36,442 nt of DNA, taken from assembly GCA_045641505.1 (NCBI GenBank), contig JAZUHB010000003.1:1-36442 (forward strand), in the 5' to 3' direction. Positions within the stretch are counted from its first letter, which is position 1, and every line of letters begins with the position of its first letter. This document shows positions 7,037 to 14,958 of the stretch, piece after piece. This DNA is from JAZQNF01 sp045641505 (GTDB lineage: Bacteria; Bacillota; Clostridia; Lachnospirales; Bianqueaceae). Made by a program: the position numbers and the translations under genes. The notes under the pieces were generated by a model. That model was not told the origin of the DNA and made no database searches. It saw only the letters and a program-made list of their open reading frames with translations.

Positions 7037-7168
7037 TGATGACTCCTTGTGTTTTCGCACCGGCGCAGCGCTTGGCGTACGCGTTCTGTGCAGCTGCGCG
7101 GTCTTTGAATTGGAATCCGGGGCTGGTGGATTAATTCCACCGTCGCAGCTTGTGCTCTTGACAGGCAC
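7037..7168 (-). ncRNA. Structured rplM leader, candidate L13 autoregulatory RNA
   Basis: The untranslated leader of about 130 nt can fold. AGCTGCG (7092-7098) pairs with CGCAGCT (7144-7150), enclosing a GGTGGA/TCCACC hairpin (7125-7130, 7136-7141). A small GTGC/GCAC hairpin lies at the 5' end. L13 leaders that control rplM are known in other Firmicutes (Rfam L13_leader). I cannot confirm that this matches that consensus. Confidence 0.5.
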
Positions 7169-7174
7169 TCGTTT

Positions 7175-7204
7175 AATATAATCCCTCCGAAGGGGGAAAG
7201 TCAA
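7175..7204 (-). promoter_or_regulatory. Promoter of rplM-rpsI
   Basis: Minus strand: -35 TTGACT (7204-7199), 18-bp spacer, -10 TATATT (7180-7175); the register TTATAT gives 17 bp. It lies 35 nt after the truA stop. No terminator separates truA from it, so rplM may also be reached by read-through. Confidence 0.72.
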
Positions 7205-7238
7205 GCATTTTTTGCGGAAATCCGGCGGGATTTGCGCG

Positions 7239-7988
7239 TCATTCGCCGTATTCCACGCTCCACAGCATCAGCCCCTTCGCGGGGGCGGTGGGGCCGAGCA
7301 GCGTCCGGTCGCCGGACCGGAAGGCCTCCTCGATTATTTCCCGGGAAATAGTTCCCTTGCCTACCTCGAGGAGCGTGCCCGCGATGATGCGGACCATGTT
7401 GTAGAGGAAGCCGCTGCCGCAGATCTCCAGGGTGACCAGGCCGGGCGCCTCCTCATCCCGGAGGAGCCGGAGCGAATAGACGGTGCGGACCGTGGTCTGC
7501 GCGGAGCTCCCGGAGGCGCAGCAGCAGGCGAAGTCCTTCTCGCCGACGAAGAGCGGGATGGCCTCCTCCGCCCTGTCCCAGTCGATTTTCCAGCCGGGCA
7601 GGAACGCGTAGTTCCTAAACTCCGGCGGGAGCACCTCGCCGTCGTAGAAGCGGTAGCGGTAGGTCTTCCGCTTGGCGTCGAATTGGGGGTTGAAATCGGC
7701 TTTTGCCTCTTCGGCCCCATAAATCCTCACATCGTCCGGTAAAGTGGCGTTAAGGGCCAAAATAAGGGCTCTGAGGGGTATCGGGTGCGCCAGGTCGAAG
7801 GCGCAGATCTGTCCCCGGGCATGCACGCCCGCGTCGGTGCGGCCGCTGCCCTGGATTTTCGTACCTTCATGGAAGAGGCCGTCCAGCGCCTCCTCGATGG
7901 TCTGCTGCACGCTCATCCCGTTCTGCTGGCGCTGCCAGCCCGCGTAGGCGGTCCCGTCATAGCCGACGGTCAGCTTGATCCTTCTCAC
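7239..7988 (-). CDS. truA: tRNA pseudouridine synthase A
   Basis: A 249-residue TruA, which converts uridines 38-40 of the tRNA anticodon arm to pseudouridine. The opening (KLTVGYDGTAYAGWQRQ) and the catalytic block GSGRTDAGVHA (47-57, nucleophile Asp52) are intact. The C-terminal FLYNMVRII motif is present. It starts with GTG (7988-7986), whose bases overlap the ecfT stop as GTGA, so translation is probably coupled. Linkage to the ECF transporter genes and rplM-rpsI is the standard Firmicutes arrangement. Confidence 0.97.
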   Translation of the reverse strand: MRRIKLTVGYDGTAYAGWQRQQNGMSVQQTIEEALDGLFHEGTKIQGSGRTDAGVHARGQICAFDLAHPIPLRALILALNATLPDDVRIYGAEEAKADFNPQFDAKRKTYRYRFYDGEVLPPEFRNYAFLPGWKIDWDRAEEAIPLFVGEKDFACCCASGSSAQTTVRTVYSLRLLRDEEAPGLVTLEICGSGFLYNMVRIIAGTLLEVGKGTISREIIEEAFRSGDRTLLGPTAPAKGLMLWSVEYGE

Positions 7989-8839
7989 GCGGCACCCCCC
8001 AGCACGATTCCGAGCGCGCCCGTGATCAGGGTGAGCAGGGACGGAAGCAGCTTCGTGAGGATCACGCCGACGCAGAAGACGAGCATCACGGCGAGGGCGA
8101 TCCAGTCGCCCCGCTTCATCCGCAGCTCGTTCATGCGGGTGCGGCCCTCGTCGCCGCGGTAGCAGCGGGACTCCATCGCGAGCGCGAGCTCGTCGGCGCG
8201 GCGGAAGAGCGAGAGCAGGAGCGGCACGAAGATCGGTACGAGCGCCTGCAGGCGTTCGCGGAGCTTCCCCTCCTCGAAATCGACGCCGCGGGCCTTCTGC
8301 GCCATCATGATCCGGTCGGTCTCCTCGAGGAGCACCGGGATGAAGCGGAGGGCGATGGAGATCATCATTGCGATGTCGTGCACGGGGAGCCCGATGAATT
8401 TCAGCGGCGTCATCAGTCTCTCCAGTCCTTCGGAGAGCTGCAGCGGCGTCGCGGTGAGGGTCATCATCGAGGAACCGAGGATCAGGAGGATCAGCCGCGC
8501 GGCGATGAGCAGCGCGTTCTGCAGACCCTGCCAGCTGATGGTGAAGATCCAGAACCTGACCAGCACGTCGCCGGGCTGGAGGAAGAGGTTCAGGATCGCG
8601 GTAAATAGCAGGATGAACAGGATGGACCGGAGTCCCCGCACGATGAAGCCGAAGGGCACGCGGCTCAGCGCGATGATGAGGCCGAGCATCGCCGTGACCG
8701 CGAGCATGCCCCAGACATTGTCCGCGGTGAAGACCGCGACGATGTAGAGGATCGTGCAGAGGATCTTGGTCCGGGGGTCCAGGCGGTGGATGACCGAGCC
8801 GGTATCGTAGAACTGTCCGAGGGTGATATCACGCATCAT
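7985..8839 (-). CDS. ecfT: Energy-coupling factor transporter transmembrane protein EcfT
   Basis: 284 residues, with hydrophobic helices at about 28-58, 70-88, 107-130 and 245-280. This is the membrane scaffold of the shared ECF transporter module, which takes up vitamins and metal ions with interchangeable S components. The two coupling-helix motifs that bind the ATPases are visible as ARG (183-185) and a Cys-Tyr-Arg-Gly variant (226-229). The start overlaps the ecfA2 stop as ATGA, and its own stop overlaps truA. Two adjacent ATGs (8839, 8836) exist; the first is taken because of the overlap. Confidence 0.96.
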   Translation of the reverse strand: MMRDITLGQFYDTGSVIHRLDPRTKILCTILYIVAVFTADNVWGMLAVTAMLGLIIALSRVPFGFIVRGLRSILFILLFTAILNLFLQPGDVLVRFWIFTISWQGLQNALLIAARLILLILGSSMMTLTATPLQLSEGLERLMTPLKFIGLPVHDIAMMISIALRFIPVLLEETDRIMMAQKARGVDFEEGKLRERLQALVPIFVPLLLSLFRRADELALAMESRCYRGDEGRTRMNELRMKRGDWIALAVMLVFCVGVILTKLLPSLLTLITGALGIVLGGAA

Positions 8840-9708
8840 CGCGGCTCACCTCCCGTCTTTTCCTCCGGCGCGAAACGGGCGAGCAGTCCGCTTTCCGTGA
8901 GCGCCTGCTCCAGCTCGTCCAGCGTGAGGACGGTGCCGGGGAGCCCCAGCTCCTTCGCGAGACGCGTCGCCTGCGGGACGGAGAGCCCGACGGAGCGGAG
9001 CGTCTCCTCCTCGGCGAAGACCTCGCGGACGGGGCCGTCCAGCAGGATCCGGCCCTTCGCCATCGCGATGACCCGGTCCACGTACTCGGCCACGTCGTCC
9101 ATGCTGTGGGACACGAGGACCACGGCAAGGCCCTCCTCCCGGTGGAGCCGGGCGACCGTGTCCAGGATGTCCTTCCGGCCCGCGGGATCGAGGCCCGCGG
9201 TGGGCTCGTCCAGGATCAGGTACTCGGGACCCATCGCCAGGATGCCGGCGATGGCGGCGCGGCGCTTCTGGCCGCCGGAGAGATCGAAGGGCGAAGCGTC
9301 CCAGGCCTCCTCGGCGAGGCCCACGGCCCGGAGCGCCTGCTCCGTCCGCCGGTCGACCTCCTCCTTCGGAAGTCCCAGGTTCTTCGGACCGAAGGCCACG
9401 TCCTTGCGGACGGTGGCTTCGAACAGCTGATATTCGGGGTACTGGAAGACCAGCCCCACCTTGCGGCGGAGCTCCTTCCCTTTTTTCTTCTGGGCGATGT
9501 CCTCGCCGTCGAAGAGCACGCGGCCCTCCGTCGGGGCGAGCAGCCCGTTCATGTGCTGGATCAGGGTCGACTTGCCGGAGCCGGTATGGCCGATCAGTCC
9601 GACGAACTCGCCCTTCTGGATCTCCAGATCGATATGGTCGAGAGCCTTCTTCTCCATGACACTGCCGGCGTCATAGGAGTGGCTCAATGCTTCCAGTTTT
9701 ATCGACAT
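8836..9708 (-). CDS. ecfA2: ECF transporter ATPase EcfA2
   Basis: 290 residues, the second ABC ATPase of the ECF module, which powers vitamin uptake together with EcfA1 and EcfT. Motifs: Walker A GHTGSGKST (40-48), Q-loop Gln89, signature LSGGQ (143-147), Walker B LILDE (164-168) and H-loop His in VLVSHSMDD. It overlaps ecfA1 by 10 nt and ecfT by 4 nt. No S component is in the window, as expected for a shared (group II) module. Confidence 0.95.
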   Translation of the reverse strand: MSIKLEALSHSYDAGSVMEKKALDHIDLEIQKGEFVGLIGHTGSGKSTLIQHMNGLLAPTEGRVLFDGEDIAQKKKGKELRRKVGLVFQYPEYQLFEATVRKDVAFGPKNLGLPKEEVDRRTEQALRAVGLAEEAWDASPFDLSGGQKRRAAIAGILAMGPEYLILDEPTAGLDPAGRKDILDTVARLHREEGLAVVLVSHSMDDVAEYVDRVIAMAKGRILLDGPVREVFAEEETLRSVGLSVPQATRLAKELGLPGTVLTLDELEQALTESGLLARFAPEEKTGGEPR

Positions 9709-10544
9709 AGCTCACCTGCCATTTCTTCCACCGTGAGAACATCCGGCCGGAGCGTATATCCTTTTTGCCGCAGGCGGTAGCTGAGCTCCGCCATCGGCGT
9801 CGTGTCGAGGCCCAGCTCGCGGAGCTTCTCCACCTGGGGGAAGACCTCGCGGGGGGTGCCTGAAAGCGCGATCCGCCCGTTATCCACCACGATGATCCGG
9901 TCGGCCTCCACGGCCTCCTCCATGTAGTGGGTAATGTGGATCACGGTGATCCCTTCCTCGCGGTTGAGCTGGTGCATCGTGCGGAGCACCTCCTCGCGGC
10001 CGCTGGGATCGAGCATCGCGGTGGGCTCATCCAGCACGATGCAGTCGGTGCGCATGGCCAGGACTCCCGCGATGGCGATGCGCTGTTTCTGGCCGCCCGA
10101 CAGCTTGTGGGGGGCGGAAAGGGCATGGTCGCTCATGCCGACGAAGCGGAGCGCCTCGTCCACGCGGCGCCGGATCTCCTCCGCGGGAACGCCCAGGTTC
10201 TCGGGGCCGAATGCCACGTCCTCCTCGACCACGGAGGCGACCAGCTGGTTGTCCGGATTCTGGAAAATCATGCCGGCCTTGCCGCGGATCTTCCAGACAT
10301 TCTCGGGATCGGCGGAATCGAGACCCTCCACCCAGAGGGTGCCGGAGCTGGGCACGAGCAGCGCATTCAGATGGCGCGCGAGCGTCGACTTGCCGGAGCC
10401 GTTCCGGCCGCAGATGACGATGAATTCGCCGCGCTTCACATCCAGATCGATATCGGAGAGCGCTTCCACAGCCAGCTCCCGGTCATCCTCGTCGTGCGTG
10501 ACATAGCGATAGCACAGGTCGGTGCATTTCACCATTTCCTCCAT
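9699..10544 (-). CDS. ecfA1: ECF transporter ATPase EcfA1
   Basis: 281 residues, the first ABC ATPase of the ECF module. Walker A is GRNGSGKST (46-54), the signature is LSGGQ (148-152), Walker B is CIVLDE (168-173) and the H-loop His lies in VIHITHYMEEA. The ATG at 10544 follows AAGGAGG by 7 nt. It is 101 nt downstream of rplQ, with a long hairpin in the gap but no T run, so it probably continues the alpha-operon transcript. Confidence 0.95.
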   Translation of the reverse strand: MEEMVKCTDLCYRYVTHDEDDRELAVEALSDIDLDVKRGEFIVICGRNGSGKSTLARHLNALLVPSSGTLWVEGLDSADPENVWKIRGKAGMIFQNPDNQLVASVVEEDVAFGPENLGVPAEEIRRRVDEALRFVGMSDHALSAPHKLSGGQKQRIAIAGVLAMRTDCIVLDEPTAMLDPSGREEVLRTMHQLNREEGITVIHITHYMEEAVEADRIIVVDNGRIALSGTPREVFPQVEKLRELGLDTTPMAELSYRLRQKGYTLRPDVLTVEEMAGELCR

Positions 10545-10582
10545 GGAAACGCCTCCTTTCTTTCAGACTTTCTTAAATCGGC

Positions 10583-10626
10583 GAATGCCCTGTGAGAGCA
10601 GCATTCCTGCCGTCCACAGGGCATTC
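10583..10626 (-). other. Perfect 12-bp hairpin between rplQ and ecfA1
   Basis: GAATGCCCTGTG (10583-10594) pairs perfectly with CACAGGGCATTC (10615-10626) around a 20-nt loop. On the transcribed strand it is followed by GCCGATTTAAG, not a T run. A conserved L17 downstream element is known after rplQ in some lactic acid bacteria and Listeria; whether this is related is unknown. It could be an RNA stability or processing site, or a weak terminator. Confidence 0.7.
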
Positions 10627-10645
10627 CGGAAACGCAATATGCGCT

Positions 10646-11185
10646 TTACACCAACTCGATGATCGCGATCTCAGCGCCGTCGCCCTTGCGGTTGCCGACT
10701 TTGACGATGCGGGTGTAGCCGCCCTTGCGGCTCTCGTACTTGGGAGCGATCTCGTCGAACATCTTCGCCACCATGTCGACCTTCTTGCTCTCGGAGCGCA
10801 TCTTCACGCCGTCAGCAGGAGTCTCGGTGACAGGATAGAACACAGCGAGCATGGCGCGGCGGGCCGCCAGGCGGGAAGGATTGTCCTTCTTGATGGTCTT
10901 GGTGATCTCATCGTACACCTGGACCTTCTTGCCTTCGATCTCTTTCTTGACGCGCTTGCCGTCCGCGGTCTTCTGGGGGACCTTCACGGTGACGGTGACG
11001 TTCTCGTAGTTGTCCTTTTCCTTGATGGCAAGGGTGATCAGCTTTTCAGCCTCGCGGCGGATTTCCTTCGCGCGGGTCACGGTAGTGGTGATCTTGCCGT
11101 TGTACAGCAGGTCGGTGACCTGACCGCGCAGCAGTGCCTTACGGGCGGAGGAGTTTCTTCCTAATTTTCTGTAACCGTTAGCCAT
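10646..11185 (-). CDS. rplQ: 50S ribosomal protein L17, enlarged form
   Basis: 179 residues, against roughly 115-130 in most bacteria. The N-terminal core (YRKLGRNSSARKALLRGQ, TRAKEIRREAEKLITLA) and the C-terminal core (FDEIAPKYESRKGGYTRIVK, GDGAEIAIIELV) are standard. The extra length is an acidic/basic insertion at about residues 56-103 and a shorter one at about 117-135. I recall similar insertions in L17 of other clostridia. It is the last ribosomal gene of the alpha operon. Its ribosome binding site is weak (GGA only), unlike nearly every other gene here. Confidence 0.96.
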   Translation of the reverse strand: MANGYRKLGRNSSARKALLRGQVTDLLYNGKITTTVTRAKEIRREAEKLITLAIKEKDNYENVTVTVKVPQKTADGKRVKKEIEGKKVQVYDEITKTIKKDNPSRLAARRAMLAVFYPVTETPADGVKMRSESKKVDMVAKMFDEIAPKYESRKGGYTRIVKVGNRKGDGAEIAIIELV

Positions 11186-11392
11186 TATCGTATTCCAATC
11201 TGCCGGTGCATTCCGGCACGGCCCGGGGACAGTTCTTTCCGTCCCGAGCCCTCAAGCAGGATCCTGCATATTTGATCCCGCCCCAGCGATGCCTTCCGGC
11301 ATCAACTGTGCTCTCCTCTTCGGGAGCTTGCGCTCCTTCCGGGAAGAGAACTCCCCGGGAGACCGTCGCGGCCTCCCGGAAGAGGTAAGTCC
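11186..11392 (-). other. Hairpin-rich spacer between rpoA and rplQ
   Basis: 207 nt without a gene. On the transcribed strand there are at least five hairpins in a row: a 10-bp stem with one mismatch (11355-11379), GGAGC-GCAA-GCTCC (11323-11336), GATGCC-GGAA-GGCATC (11288-11303), GGGAC/GTCCC (11226-11245) and TGCCGG/CCGGCA (11201-11218). Two have GNRA-type tetraloops. There is no T run and no consensus promoter that I can see. Confidence 0.7.
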
Positions 11393-12352
11393 TTAGTCCT
11401 CGCGGGCCTTCAGCGTCAGCCCCAGCTCGGCAAGCTTGCCCAGGACCTCGTCCAGGGACTTGCGGCCAAGGTTGCGGACCTTCATCATCTCGTCTTCGCT
11501 CTTGGAAATCAGATCTTCGACGGTGTTGATGCCGGCGCGCTTCAGGCAGTTGTAGGAACGGACAGAGAGGTCCATCTCCTCGATGGCCATGCTCTGCTTG
11601 GAGCTGGTGCCCTCCTCCACCTTCTCGGCGAGGAACTCGGTCTGACGCGCCTTGTCGGAGAGGTCGATGAACTGGACCAGATGGTCGTTCAGGACCTTCG
11701 CGGCGAGGGACAGAGCCTCATCGGGATCGATGGTTCCGTTGGTGAAGACTTCCAGGGTGAGCTTGTCGAAATCGGTCTGCTGACCGACACGGGTGTTCTC
11801 CACGGAGAAGTTCACGCGGGAAATGGGGGAGTACAGGGAGTCGATGGCGATGACGCCGATCGGCTGGTTCTCGTCCTTGTTCTTGTCAGCGCCGACGTAG
11901 CCGCGGCCCTTGGTGATATTCATCTCGATGCCGAGGTGAGTATCCGCACCGCCGGAAAGGGTGGCGATGACCTGGTCGGGATTGACGATCTCGAAATCAG
12001 AGCTGATCTTGATATCGCCGGCCTTGACGATGCCCTCGCCGTCCATTTCGATGTAGGCGGTGGTGGTATCGGTCTCTTCGCTGAGAGCCTTGATGGCAAC
12101 GCTCTTGAGGTTCAGGATGATCTCGGAGACGTCTTCCTTCACACCGGGGATGGTGGAGAACTCATGGAGCACTCCGTCGATCTTGATGCTGGAAATAGCG
12201 GTACCGGGCAGAGAAGACTGCATGACACGGCGCAGGGCGTTGCCCAGGGTAATGCCGTAGCCTCTCTCCAGAGGTTCCACCACGAATCTCCCGTATTTCT
12301 TGTCTTCGCCGTTGTCGTCACGGACGATACTGGGTTTCTCGAATTCTAACAC
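11393..12352 (-). CDS. rpoA: DNA-directed RNA polymerase subunit alpha
   Basis: 319 residues, complete. The N-terminal dimerisation domain (about 1-230) carries VEPLERGYGITLGNALRRV near its start, and the C-terminal domain (about 245-319) carries SYNCLKRAGINTVEDL and RNLGRKSLDEV, which bind UP elements and activators. The start is GTG (12352-12350), 6 nt after AAGGAGG. It sits between rpsD and rplQ as in most Firmicutes. Confidence 0.98.
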   Translation of the reverse strand: MLEFEKPSIVRDDNGEDKKYGRFVVEPLERGYGITLGNALRRVMQSSLPGTAISSIKIDGVLHEFSTIPGVKEDVSEIILNLKSVAIKALSEETDTTTAYIEMDGEGIVKAGDIKISSDFEIVNPDQVIATLSGGADTHLGIEMNITKGRGYVGADKNKDENQPIGVIAIDSLYSPISRVNFSVENTRVGQQTDFDKLTLEVFTNGTIDPDEALSLAAKVLNDHLVQFIDLSDKARQTEFLAEKVEEGTSSKQSMAIEEMDLSVRSYNCLKRAGINTVEDLISKSEDEMMKVRNLGRKSLDEVLGKLAELGLTLKARED

Positions 12353-12396
12353 AGGAAACCTCCTTGCTTCAAATTTAGCTTATGCCACCGGGCGAA

Positions 12397-12993
12397 TTAC
12401 TTGGAGTACAACTCGACGATCTGCATCTCGTTGACGGGGACGTCGATCTGGCTGCGCTGAGGCAGGGTGTTGACGGTACCGGAAAGCTTCTCGGTATCGG
12501 CAGTCAGCCACTCGGGGACGATGCGTCCGGCGGTGACATCCAGAACGTCCTTGTAACGCTGAGAGCTCTTGCAGTTCTCGCGGATCGCGACCACGTCGCC
12601 GGCCTTGACCAGGTAGGAGGCGATGTTCACGTTCTTGCCGTTGACCGTGACCTGATTGTGGCTCACGATCTGACGGGACTCGCGGCGGGTGCGCGCGAAG
12701 CCCAGACGGAAGATAACGTTGTCGAGGCGGCTCTCGAGCAGGATCATCAGGTTCTCACCGGTCATGCCCTGCATCTTCTTGGCCTTCTCGAAGTAGTTGC
12801 GGAAGGGAACTTCCGTAACGCCGTAGATGAACTTGGCCTTCTGCTTCTCGCGAAGCTGCATGCCGTACTCGCTCATCTTGCGGTTGGTTCTCTTAGCGGC
12901 TCTCTTGGAGGGCTTTTTGGAGGAGCCCAGGTACAGGGGATCCAGGTCCAGAGAACGGCATCTCTTCAAAATAGGAGTCTTATCAACAGCCAT
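12397..12993 (-). CDS. rpsD: 30S ribosomal protein S4
   Basis: 198 residues. S4 nucleates 16S rRNA 5'-domain assembly. The S4 RNA-binding domain spans about 90-155 (ESRLDNVIFRLGFARTRRESRQIVSHNQVTVNG region). Only one cysteine occurs near the N-terminus, so this is the form without the zinc site. It is followed 44 nt on by rpoA. In B. subtilis S4 represses its own gene, but rpsD is not in the alpha operon there. Confidence 0.98.
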   Translation of the reverse strand: MAVDKTPILKRCRSLDLDPLYLGSSKKPSKRAAKRTNRKMSEYGMQLREKQKAKFIYGVTEVPFRNYFEKAKKMQGMTGENLMILLESRLDNVIFRLGFARTRRESRQIVSHNQVTVNGKNVNIASYLVKAGDVVAIRENCKSSQRYKDVLDVTAGRIVPEWLTADTEKLSGTVNTLPQRSQIDVPVNEMQIVELYSK

Positions 12994-13010
12994 TTTTCTT
13001 TACCTCCTCA

Positions 13011-13409
13011 TTAGACTCTGCGGCGCTTGGGCGGACGGCATCCGTTGTGAGGAACGGGGGTCACGTCGGTGATCGCAGTAACTTCCAGACCGGCAGCGGC
13101 AAGAGCGCGGATGGCGGCTTCACGGCCGGCACCGGGACCCTTGACCATGACCTCGACCTTCTTCAGGCCCTGGTCCATGGCGGCCTTGGCAGCGGTCTCG
13201 GCCGCTACCTGAGCAGCATAAGGAGTGTTCTTCCGGGAGCCGCGGAAACCCTGTCCGCCGGCGCTGGCCCAGGAGATGGCGTTACCGGCCGTATCGGTCA
13301 GGGTAACGATGGTGTTGTTGAACGTAGACTGAATATGCGCCTGGCCGATCTCGACATTCTTCTTGACGCGGCGACGCACGGTCTTTTTAACGGTTTTCTT
13401 ACCAGCCAC
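13011..13409 (-). CDS. rpsK: 30S ribosomal protein S11
   Basis: 132 residues. S11 lies in the 30S platform near the E site. Typical segments are VEIGQAHIQSTFNNTIVTLTD (with the split across 20 residues normal), GSRKNTPYAAQ and the basic end HNGCRPPKRRRV. The start is GTG (13409-13407) behind GGAGGG; an ATG seven bases upstream of it is out of frame. It sits between rpsM and rpsD. Confidence 0.98.
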   Translation of the reverse strand: MAGKKTVKKTVRRRVKKNVEIGQAHIQSTFNNTIVTLTDTAGNAISWASAGGQGFRGSRKNTPYAAQVAAETAAKAAMDQGLKKVEVMVKGPGAGREAAIRALAAAGLEVTAITDVTPVPHNGCRPPKRRRV

Positions 13410-13425
13410 TTTTCATGCCCTCCTA

Positions 13426-13794
13426 TTACTTCTTCTTGTTCGCGATCGTGCGCTTGGGACCCTTGCGCGTACGAGCATTGTTCTTGGTGTTCTGTCCACG
13501 GACAGGAAGGCCTTTTCTGTGACGGATACCTCTGTAGCAGCCGACTTCGGTGAGGCGCTTGATGTTCAGCGCAACTTCACGGCGAAGGTCGCCTTCCACC
13601 AGCTGACTCTCGTCGATGATGGAACGGATGCTGTTGACTTCTTCATCGGTCAGGTCGCGCACGCGGGTGTCGGGATTCACGCCGGCTTCCTTCAGGATGC
13701 GCTTCGCACTGGTGCGGCCGATGCCGTAAATGTAGGTAAGACCGATTTCAACCCGTTTTTCATTAGGCAAATCAACGCCAGAAATACGTGCCAT
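13426..13794 (-). CDS. rpsM: 30S ribosomal protein S13
   Basis: 122 residues. S13 forms intersubunit bridges from the 30S head and its tail touches P-site tRNA. The opening MARISGVDLPNEKRVEIGLT and the later CYRGIRHRKGLPVRGQ and TKNNARTRKGP blocks are classical. It is the first long gene of the alpha operon, 18 nt after rpmJ. Confidence 0.98.
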   Translation of the reverse strand: MARISGVDLPNEKRVEIGLTYIYGIGRTSAKRILKEAGVNPDTRVRDLTDEEVNSIRSIIDESQLVEGDLRREVALNIKRLTEVGCYRGIRHRKGLPVRGQNTKNNARTRKGPKRTIANKKK

Positions 13795-13812
13795 TTACTG
13801 TTCTCCTCCTAA

Positions 13813-13926
13813 TTAACCTTGCTTCTGCTTGTGCTTCGGGTTCTCGCAAATGATCATGACCTTGCCCTTGCGCTTGATGACCTTGCACTTTTCACACATA
13901 GGTTTAACTGATGAACGTACTTTCAT
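13813..13926 (-). CDS. rpmJ: 50S ribosomal protein L36
   Basis: 37 residues: it opens MKVRSSVKPMCEKCKVIKR and ends NPKHKQKQG. The zinc ribbon is complete (Cys11, Cys14, Cys27, His32), so this is the zinc-binding paralogue. The ATG at 13926 follows AAGGAGG by 5 nt; another ATG 5 nt upstream meets a stop at once. It lies between infA and rpsM in the standard order. Confidence 0.97.
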   Translation of the reverse strand: MKVRSSVKPMCEKCKVIKRKGKVMIICENPKHKQKQG

Positions 13927-13966
13927 TTCATCCTCCTTGTTGTACTGGCGGCGGAAGACTTTCGTC

Positions 13967-14185
13967 TCATTTCGCGCGCCAAACGATACGACCTTTTGTC
14001 AAATCATAAGGGGAAAGCTCCAGGGTGACCTTATCCCCAGGTAAAATCTTGATATAATTCATGCGAAGCTTGCCGCTGATATGGCCGATGATGCGGTGAC
14101 CGTTCTCAAGCTCGACCTGGAACGTTGCGTTCGGCAGCTTTTCGACGACGACGCCTTCGACTTCGATTACATCATTTTTAGACAT
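13967..14185 (-). CDS. infA: Translation initiation factor IF-1
   Basis: 72 residues, one OB fold, the normal length. Recognised by VIEVEGVVVEKLPNATFQVEL, GHISGKLRMNYIKILPGDKV and DLTKGRIVWR. IF-1 binds the 30S A site and helps IF-2 and IF-3 at initiation. It lies between map and rpmJ, with 40 nt to rpmJ. Confidence 0.98.
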   Translation of the reverse strand: MSKNDVIEVEGVVVEKLPNATFQVELENGHRIIGHISGKLRMNYIKILPGDKVTLELSPYDLTKGRIVWRAK

Positions 14186-14204
14186 TCGTACTCCTCCCCG
14201 GACC

Positions 14205-14957
14205 TCAGATAATGGTCAGGATCTCGCAGCCGCTCTCCGTGATCAGGATCGTGTTTTCATAATGACACGTGAGAGAACCGTCCGCGGAAACCACTGTCCA
14301 GTCATTGTCCAGCACTTCCACCTGCGGCCGGCCCATGTTGAACATGGGTTCGATGGCCAGGGTCATGCCGGGGCAAAGCTTGGGGCCCCGGCCGATAGGT
14401 TTATAATTGGGAATCTGCGGGTCTTCGTGCATCTCGCGGCCGATCCCGTGTCCGACGTATTCGCGGACGACACCGTAGCCGTACTTGTCGGCTTCGTGCT
14501 GGATGGCAGCGGAGATTTCGTGAAGATGATGTCCCGCCCTGGCAAATTCAATGCCCGCAAAGAACGCTTGCTCGGTCACTTCCATGAGCTGACGCGCCTC
14601 GGGAGAAATCTCTCCGACGGCGTAGGTCCGCGCCCCGTCTCCGTTGAATCCGTCGATGAGCGTTCCGACATCGATGCTGATCAGGCTGCCCTCCCGAAGG
14701 ATGTGGCGCTTGTCAGGAATGCCGTGAATCAGCTCGTCGTCGACGGACGCGCAGATGGCAGCGGGGAAACCCTCGTAGCCCTTGAAGGAGGGAACCGCTC
14801 CGTAGGAACGGATGATTTCCTCGGCCTTCTCATCGAGGAAGGCAGTGCTCACGCCCGGCCGGATGAATTCTTCGATCTCAACCAGCACGTGACCGACGAT
14901 GCGGTTTGCGACCCGCATTTTCTCGATCTCTTCTGCGTTTTTTACTGAAATTGCCAT
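14205..14957 (-). CDS. map: Methionine aminopeptidase, type I
   Basis: 250 residues. The enzyme removes the initiator methionine from new proteins. All the metal and catalytic residues can be placed: His78, Asp96, Asp107, His170, Glu203 and Glu234, in the DVGTLIDGFNGDGART and GHGIGREMHEDP contexts. There is no N-terminal zinc-finger extension, so it is the short bacterial form. The start lies 1 nt after the adk stop, which suggests coupled translation. Confidence 0.98.
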   Translation of the reverse strand: MAISVKNAEEIEKMRVANRIVGHVLVEIEEFIRPGVSTAFLDEKAEEIIRSYGAVPSFKGYEGFPAAICASVDDELIHGIPDKRHILREGSLISIDVGTLIDGFNGDGARTYAVGEISPEARQLMEVTEQAFFAGIEFARAGHHLHEISAAIQHEADKYGYGVVREYVGHGIGREMHEDPQIPNYKPIGRGPKLCPGMTLAIEPMFNMGRPQVEVLDNDWTVVSADGSLTCHYENTILITESGCEILTII

Positions 14958-14958
14958 G

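Noticed and set aside
7205..7238. An AAATCC/GGATTT hairpin after truA as a terminator
   Set aside because: It has only 6 bp and is followed by A residues, not T, on the transcribed strand.
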